NCBI GenBank assembly: GCA_022818135.1 | Contig: JAFMSR010000017.1 | Coordinates: forward strand, 12,104,561 to 12,168,560 | DNA from: Saxidomus purpurata | Taxonomy: Eukaryota; Mollusca; Bivalvia; Venerida; Veneridae | Reading direction: 5' to 3' | Length of the DNA stretch: 64,000 bases | Shown: positions 58,355 through 64,000 of the stretch, piece by piece | How positions within the stretch are numbered: the stretch's first letter is position 1 | Layout of the letters: each line of letters opens with the position of its first letter | Translations under genes and position numbers: made by a program | The notes under the pieces: model-generated | The model's input: the letters and a program-made list of their open reading frames with translations, nothing else | Told to the model about the DNA's origin: nothing | Database searches by the model: none

Positions 58355-60190
58355 GTAAGTTATTGCATACATTATACACAGACTAACAATAATACTCCGC
58401 TTTATTGCACTTAATTATTCATATTATTCATTTATATAGGCGGTGATGAACATTAATCAACATGATGTTCATTTTTTCATTGCAGTATATGAAAATGATA
58501 ATGAAATGTTAAATAACAAAATCAGTAACTCATCACATAATGAAGCACTTGGCAATAAATCTGCAAATTATTTCCACGTATTGAAGAGTTACAATTGGCA
58601 AAACGTAGAAAAGTATATTATCATCTGATTTGCAGGTTTCTTAACATACTTTTTATTACATAACATCACATTATTTTTCAAATTTGTTATACTAGATATC
58701 AACTGCTTGAAGAGAAATCAAGGAAATATTCATGACCTCTTTCTTAAACCGTGGTAATTATTTTCAACAAGTTATTACATCTGTGACGAAAAATATTCCT
58801 ACATATGTAACTCGAGCATCATATATAATTCTAAAACGATTGCAGCGGCCGATATAAGTATGTTTATACGTTTAATGTACATTTGTATATATTTAATGTT
58901 TATACATTAGTGTTAACGCTGTGTGTTTTCGTAAGGTATAATGTACTAATTTCTAACGTTTCTAATGATCTAATTTGAACGTTACGTTCCTATAACGTGC
59001 AGTTAAATTATAGTTGAACAAGTGATGTAAATTACGTAATGTACATTGAAACATTATTACCATTTCTGAACTGAAACAGTTTGATCTACCTTTACAACTT
59101 TATAAAACAAACTGCAAACAACCAAAAGAGTTATATTTTTACATCAAAATAACTCTTAAAATGAGAACTATTTTCCTGCAAAAAAAATCAGAATCTCATT
59201 ATACGGTAGACGCACGAGACTTGATTGGAATCTGAAGTGAAGAAAAATTATCAAATTGGCAAAACCTGTCGTTTTACGACAGGAGTTTATAATAATTACA
59301 TAAAGACAAATAATTAACCGAGATTTCAATTAAGCGATAACTTAGTGAGAAATGCTTAATGAAGACGATAGGTTACGCCTAAATTACGTTTCCTTACTAC
59401 AGTTAAAATGCTGTCTCTCGGACAATCTGCTGATCCCATGAACGTTCGTGATATTTTTTATACCTTAAGCCTTCTTTAACATGTTCCTACAATTAAACTA
59501 CGTAAAACGAACTGATGAAGTTTAAATACATGTAGATACCTACCTGGTAAACTTAAACGAATGTATTCATAATTACAATGATTCACTCTTTACAGTTATA
59601 AACAAACGTAATAATTGCATTACGATAGAGTAAAAACATAAATAAATACCTTCATTTCACTTAAATGAGGTAAACAAAAACCTCAAGATAAATTAGTCTC
59701 AAAGCAGTTAAGTGACTTGAATGATACTCTTATGGTTCTTATGGTTATTCGCAACGCATTTAATAAAGTTTTCGTCTATAACAAAACGTAAATATTGAAG
59801 CTACAACCTGTCTTAGCGGCTAAGAATAAAAGCCCGGAGATTTCATGTACATGTATACTGTACTTAGTGAACTGCTTCCAATACTCGACAGTTTCTCTCG
59901 CGTTCATTATTCCTTTTATTTTACTGTTTGATTGTCATCAGATATAATTCTAACATGGCAAGTGCTTTCATCTGAAAATCTTGATCCGAAATTTCGCTTC
60001 TAAAGACTAACATGCCTGAAGTTTCCACATGCAACGTCGCCAAAGTAATTTCAAATGTATACAGAACTAGAAGGGAATGGATTTTGTCACTTGCGGCGTA
60101 TGGTAAGCCCTTTATCAGTAAGATAGTTAATGTGTTATTTCAAATTTTCTTAGACGAGACAACCAAGCACTCTCAGAAATAAAATTCTTA
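58299..60190 (+). repeat. Segmental duplication, copy B central part
   Basis: Collinear with 49,440-51,400 (offset about 8.86 kb shrinking to about 8.8 kb). Small indels are scattered throughout, including loss of ACATGTATATGTAC steps. Confidence 0.9.
58486..58628 (+). other. Exon-like block (copy B), ends in a stop
   Basis: Acceptor TTTTTTCATTGCAG, then YENDNEMLNNKISN...SANYFHVLKSYNWQNVEK and a stop at 58,626-58,628. It is in phase with the block at 58,198. Relative to copy A the reading frame changes after HVLKS through an indel. A real gene would end here; evidence for transcription is lacking. Confidence 0.25.
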
Positions 60191-60228
60191 TATTACATAT
60201 GCAAAGGTGCCACTCCTAAAACGCAATC

Positions 60229-60408
60229 AAGAGGTTAAAGTGTCATTCGCTCATCCCAAAGGTTGCGGGTTCGAGCCTCACAGGGGTCACGACCGTACCT
60301 CCTCATATGACACCAGCACTGATTTTTTCAGGATGTGGACTCGAGAGTGACTTGTTAAGCTTCAAGCTTTCTTCACAATCGTGCTAAAATAAATTAGTAT
60401 AAACTAAG
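60229..60408 (+). mobile_element. tRNA-derived SINE (family with GGTCACGAC body), copy 2
   Basis: B box GGTTCGAGCC (60,268-60,277). The body GGGGTCACGACCGTACCTCC, CATATGACACCAG, CGAGAGTGACTTG and the tail AAATAAATTAGTATAAACTA match 32,401-32,585. The A box is truncated. It is absent from copy A at the paralogous position. Confidence 0.8.
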
Positions 60409-60589
60409 AGATGTTCGTTGCTGTCAAATGTACTTTATACCTTTTTTACCTAAACAAGCATTGCATACTTTCAGTCGGGAAGTCGTCTTCTAATCTTGTA
60501 TAGCGTACTGCTAGTAGAATTCTCTTCTTTAATTATATGCGACGAGTTACTTGACATTATAAAATATCATTATTATTATTAACAGCATA

Positions 60590-60626
60590 TTAAAGGGACA
60601 TTCTCTACATCTAGCAGGTTAATTCC
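60590..60626 (-). mobile_element. End fragment of the TTAAAGGG MITE
   Basis: TTAAAGGGACATTCTCTACA followed by TCTAGCAGGTTAATTC matches the reverse complement of 22,850-22,880. Only about 36 bp of the element is present. Confidence 0.6.
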
Positions 60627-60636
60627 GCCACTAACG

Positions 60637-61145
60637 AATGGATCAAGAATGTTAACAAGCTCAAATTTAGGCTAGCAGGCTTTCCAATTGAATGGCGAAA
60701 TTTCTGGATGAATTACGCCTTTTATTTACCTTGACTGAGATCTTGTTGCCACAGAGAGAAATCGTTCATCAGTTTCACAAATCATGAAAATTGCTCAGAA
60801 TTTGTGAATCTGAGTGTGAAAATGCTTAAATATAGCTTTTCGTTCAGTTGTGTCCTTTGAGCTATATTAGAACTGCGCCAGGCATTATTGCCATTCACAT
60901 TATACGCACACATTACTATGATCACAAAGTCAAGTATCACTGATTTTTTGTTAAATCAATATGTGCATTTTCTCTGAACATTTCGGTCTGGCAAAGTCTG
61001 TTATTCAAGTCGTCTGAGATTATGGGATTTAAGTCTGATTAATATTGCTTTTAGAAAAGTTTGTGCAAGCCTGTTAACAAATAAATAAGAACGAACGACG
61101 GTCATTTATCAATCCAAATAGCTCAACTCAAGCATTCAGTGGGCT
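60637..61145 (+). repeat. Segmental duplication, copy B distal part
   Basis: Counterpart of 52,530-53,125, with a single copy of the unit that is doubled in copy A. Homology ends at GCATTCAGTGGGCTAAACA. Confidence 0.7.
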
Positions 61146-61257
61146 AAACAAGACGAACGTTCTTTTCTTCAAAATTTTAATATATTTAAACTCTGTTACA
61201 AAAAGTCTAAAATAAAATCGGACATTTTGACAAAAACAACTTCTCTAGGTATATAAA

Positions 61258-62412
61258 ACAAGAGCTGTCAGTAGGACAGCGCGCTCGACTTTTTAGTGCT
61301 TGCCTATAAAACAAAACTTTGACAGTTAAGGGCACACAAGACTTTAACTAGGAATTTCTAAGTACAAATAAAGAAACATTTTCACAGAGTTATCTTCTTT
61401 TGCTTACAGATAGGTGTCATGATGGTACATAAGTACTCCAACTTTCAAAGTAATATCTCAAATGGTTAAGTCAACAAGTGGACAAGAATGAAAATTTTAA
61501 CTGAGTTTCTAAGTCAAAAAGGGCCATAATTCAAATAAAATCCTTGACAAAATTACCTTCTCCTGCCCATGTTTTGGGATCTGATGGTAAACAAGTATTC
61601 CAACTATCAAATTAATATCTCAAACGTTTAGTCAAAAAGTGGACTGGTACGAAAAACTTAACCAAGATTCTAAGTCAATAAAGGGCCTTAATTTTTAAAA
61701 CAAATCCCTGACAGAGTTACCTTCTCTTGCCTACAGATGGGGGTAATGATGTTAACATGCATTCAAAGTTTCAAAGCAATATCTCAAAGGGTTAAGGCAA
61801 TAAGTGGATTTTACCCATATTCAATGTATTTTCTAAGTAAAAAGGGGCATAATTCTGTCAAAAACTTTGACAGAGTTATGAACTCTTGTCTGTTGATGTA
61901 GGTCATGATGGTTAACAAGTATGGTTAGTTTCAAAGCAATACCTCCAATGGTTTTGAAATAAAGTGAGGTGGTACGAAAAACTTAACCAAGCTCAATACT
62001 TTCTAAGTCAAAAAAGGGCGTAATTCTGTCAAAAACCTTGACAGAGTTATGTACTCTTGTCTATAGATGGAGGTTATGATGGTAAACAAGTATGGTAAGT
62101 TTCAAAGCCATACCTCTAATACTTTTGAAATAAAGTGAGGTGGTACGAAAAACTTAACCAAGCTCAATACACTTTCTAAGTCAAAAAAAGGGCCATAATT
62201 CTGTCAAAAACCTTGACGAGTTATGTACTCTTGTCTGTAGATGGAGGTTATGATGGTAAACAAGTATGGTAAGTTTCAAAGCCATACCTCTAATACTTTT
62301 GAAATAAAGTGGGGTGGTACGAAAAACTTAACCAAGGTGTGACGCCAACGCCGACGCCGAGGCCGAGGCGAGTAGGATAGCTCCCCTTTTCTTCGAAAAG
62401 TCGAGCTAAAAA
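61258..62412 (-). mobile_element. Helentron-like non-autonomous element (family A-related, complete)
   Basis: ACAAGAG, then hairpin GCTGTC-AGTAG-GACAGC (61,264-61,280) and GCTCGACTTTT (61,283-61,293), with AAAAGTCGAGC (62,396-62,406) at the right end (11 of 11). Five to six units of about 170 bp follow the pattern AAGGGCCATAATTC, at about 61,512, 61,685, 61,845, 62,018 and 62,190. The last three are nearly identical, indicating recent unit amplification. A GACGCC-type microsatellite is at 62,341-62,370. Confidence 0.85.
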
Positions 62413-62422
62413 CTGCTAATCA

Positions 62423-63305
62423 ACAAGAGGGCCAAGATGGCATTATATCGCTCATCTGGCTACCACTGCCCATAATACAATGTCATCAATAGCAGAACGG
62501 GTAGAGGTCCACTACATAATAATACAGTTCAAATACCTAAGCTCTAGGCCTGTGGTTCTAGACAAGATGATTTCTGAAGTTTTCCCTATTAAAAACTTAC
62601 ATGTACATTTAATCAAGTGACCCCCGTGCGGAGTCAAATTTCACTAGTGGGTCGTGATTTGAACAATCTTGGTAGGGGTCCACAAGGCAATGATATATGC
62701 AAAATATCTAAGCTCTATACCTTGTGGTTTCAGAGGAGAATTTTTTAAAAAGTTTTCCCTATATAAGCATATGTAAACAAAAGTGACCACTTCGGGCAGG
62801 GTAATTTTGACCTACGCCTTATGATTTGAACAATCTTGGTAGAGATCCACTAGGCATTGTTACATGCTAAATATCTAAGCTCTAGGCATTGTGGTTTAAG
62901 AGAAGAAGATTTAAAAAAAATATTTCTACTTAAGCCTATGTAGAATCAAGTGACTATATGGGCGGGGTCAATTATGACCCAGGGGTAATGATTTGAACAA
63001 TCTTTGTAGAGGTTCACTAGACAATACTACATGCCAACTATCTAAGGTCTGTGCCTATTGGCTTTGAGAAGATAATTTTTATAGTTTGCTCCTTTCCATT
63101 GCTATGGCAACATGAGTTCTGTATTGAAAAGAAAGTATTAAAACAACTCTGATAGAGCTTCATGCGAGAAATCCCCCGACAGGTTTCAACACAGAGGATC
63201 ACATTCACAATGTGAACGGATGGATGTATGACGTAGGATGGAAGCAGGATAGTAAGAGATCCTAATAGCTCACACTAACACTTTGTGCCAGGTGAGCTAA
63301 AAACA
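62423..63305 (-). mobile_element. Helentron-like non-autonomous element (family F, complete)
   Basis: ACAAGAG (62,423-62,429), GGGCCAAGATGGC, GCTCATCTGGC (62,450-62,460) and right-end GCCAGGTGAGC (63,287-63,297; 10 of 11). Three units of about 170 bp start with TGATTTGAACAATCTTGGTA. An RFX-type ATTGCTATGGCAAC is at 63,098-63,111. It begins only about 11 bp after the preceding element ends, in the same orientation. Confidence 0.85.
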
Positions 63306-63309
63306 AGAA

Positions 63310-64000
63310 AACCCTAAAATAATCAGGCTCTTGTGAATGTGCAGCTAGTGTAAATGATGATATAACAATAATAACATATGAAAAGTAAGAAATAGAGGAA
63401 TGTTTAGCTAAGACAAAATGCAGGCAAGACGATAATGAAAGTCTACATAAAATTTTGTAATCTTACATGCAAACATTGCACTTCACTGCATATAATATCT
63501 TACAAAAGCATAAACTATAAAAACACTTGTTCAAATAATTATGAGAAAAACAAATTCATCATACAGATGCCAAAACCATATCAAATGTCTTTTTAGAAAT
63601 TTTTTATCCTCTTGTTTAAGTGATAGATATGAAAAGGTAGCCTATTAGTATGGAAATAAAATAAGAAAGTAATTTCTTAAGTAGCATTTAGTCTCTAGAG
63701 TTCAGTGTTATAATACAGTCAATCACAAGTGAGCATTATCTTTATGTAATTTCATTACAACAGGGTTATCCATACATCAATGTGATCGCGAAGATAGATT
63801 TGTTCAAGCCTTGCCTTGCGTAGAATCATACATGTTAGAAGCAAGAGTATGATCAAACCGCAATGGAAGCCAAAACATAACAATAGTACTGTGATCATTT
63901 CACTTCATACATTGTCAATATGAGATTTCTTTTCTGTCACTTAGTATTTACTTGTTAAATAAAGGCTGCTTTTTGACAAAATCTATATAGGTATAAAATA
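63310..64000. other. AT-rich region, nothing recognised
   Basis: No gene, RNA or repeat shared with the rest of the window was identified up to the window end. Confidence 0.45.

Overview
This is AT-rich eukaryotic DNA with almost no intact coding sequence. It looks like repeat-dense intergenic or intronic DNA from a marine invertebrate, most likely a bivalve mollusc. That assignment is an inference. It rests on tRNA-derived SINEs with a shared central core, on elements made of tandem repeats between short inverted repeats (resembling bivalve 'pearl' and Helentron-type elements), and on a Crypton-like gene of a type common in invertebrate genomes. No prokaryotic gene organisation, rRNA or CRISPR was seen. 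|| Only one protein-coding locus is clearly recognisable. At 38,666-39,993 on the minus strand lies a tyrosine-recombinase-like gene of the Crypton-derived DUF3504 (ZMYM2/QRICH1/KIAA1958-like) family. It is split by about five frameshifts, nearly all in or next to A/T homopolymers. Inverted arms of about 100 bp flank it at 37,684-37,794 and 40,965-41,066. Every other long open frame is unrecognised, and most overlap repeats. || Layout: 1-13 kb is sparse AT-rich DNA with one clear SINE, one SINE remnant and two facing ACGATACACG-type foldback termini 5.3 kb apart. 13-22 kb is dense in Helentron-like non-autonomous elements, and includes a 145-bp tandem array carrying a nuclear-receptor-type motif in every unit. 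22-37 kb holds MITEs, SINEs, a long CA tract, an ACGAAAT foldback element, a TIR transposon of about 1.16 kb and a near-perfect 131-bp palindrome. 37-41 kb holds the recombinase locus. 41.6-61.2 kb is a mosaic of diverged segmental duplications with exon-like blocks and element insertions; one insertion has an empty-site counterpart in its paralogous copy. 61.2-63.3 kb has two more Helentron-like elements head to tail. || The parts do not form an operon or pathway. The window is best read as layered transposition, tandem amplification and local duplication around one decaying or mis-assembled recombinase gene. Very long homopolymers at 47.5-48.1 kb and 58.0 kb suggest that part of the sequence is unreliable at base level.
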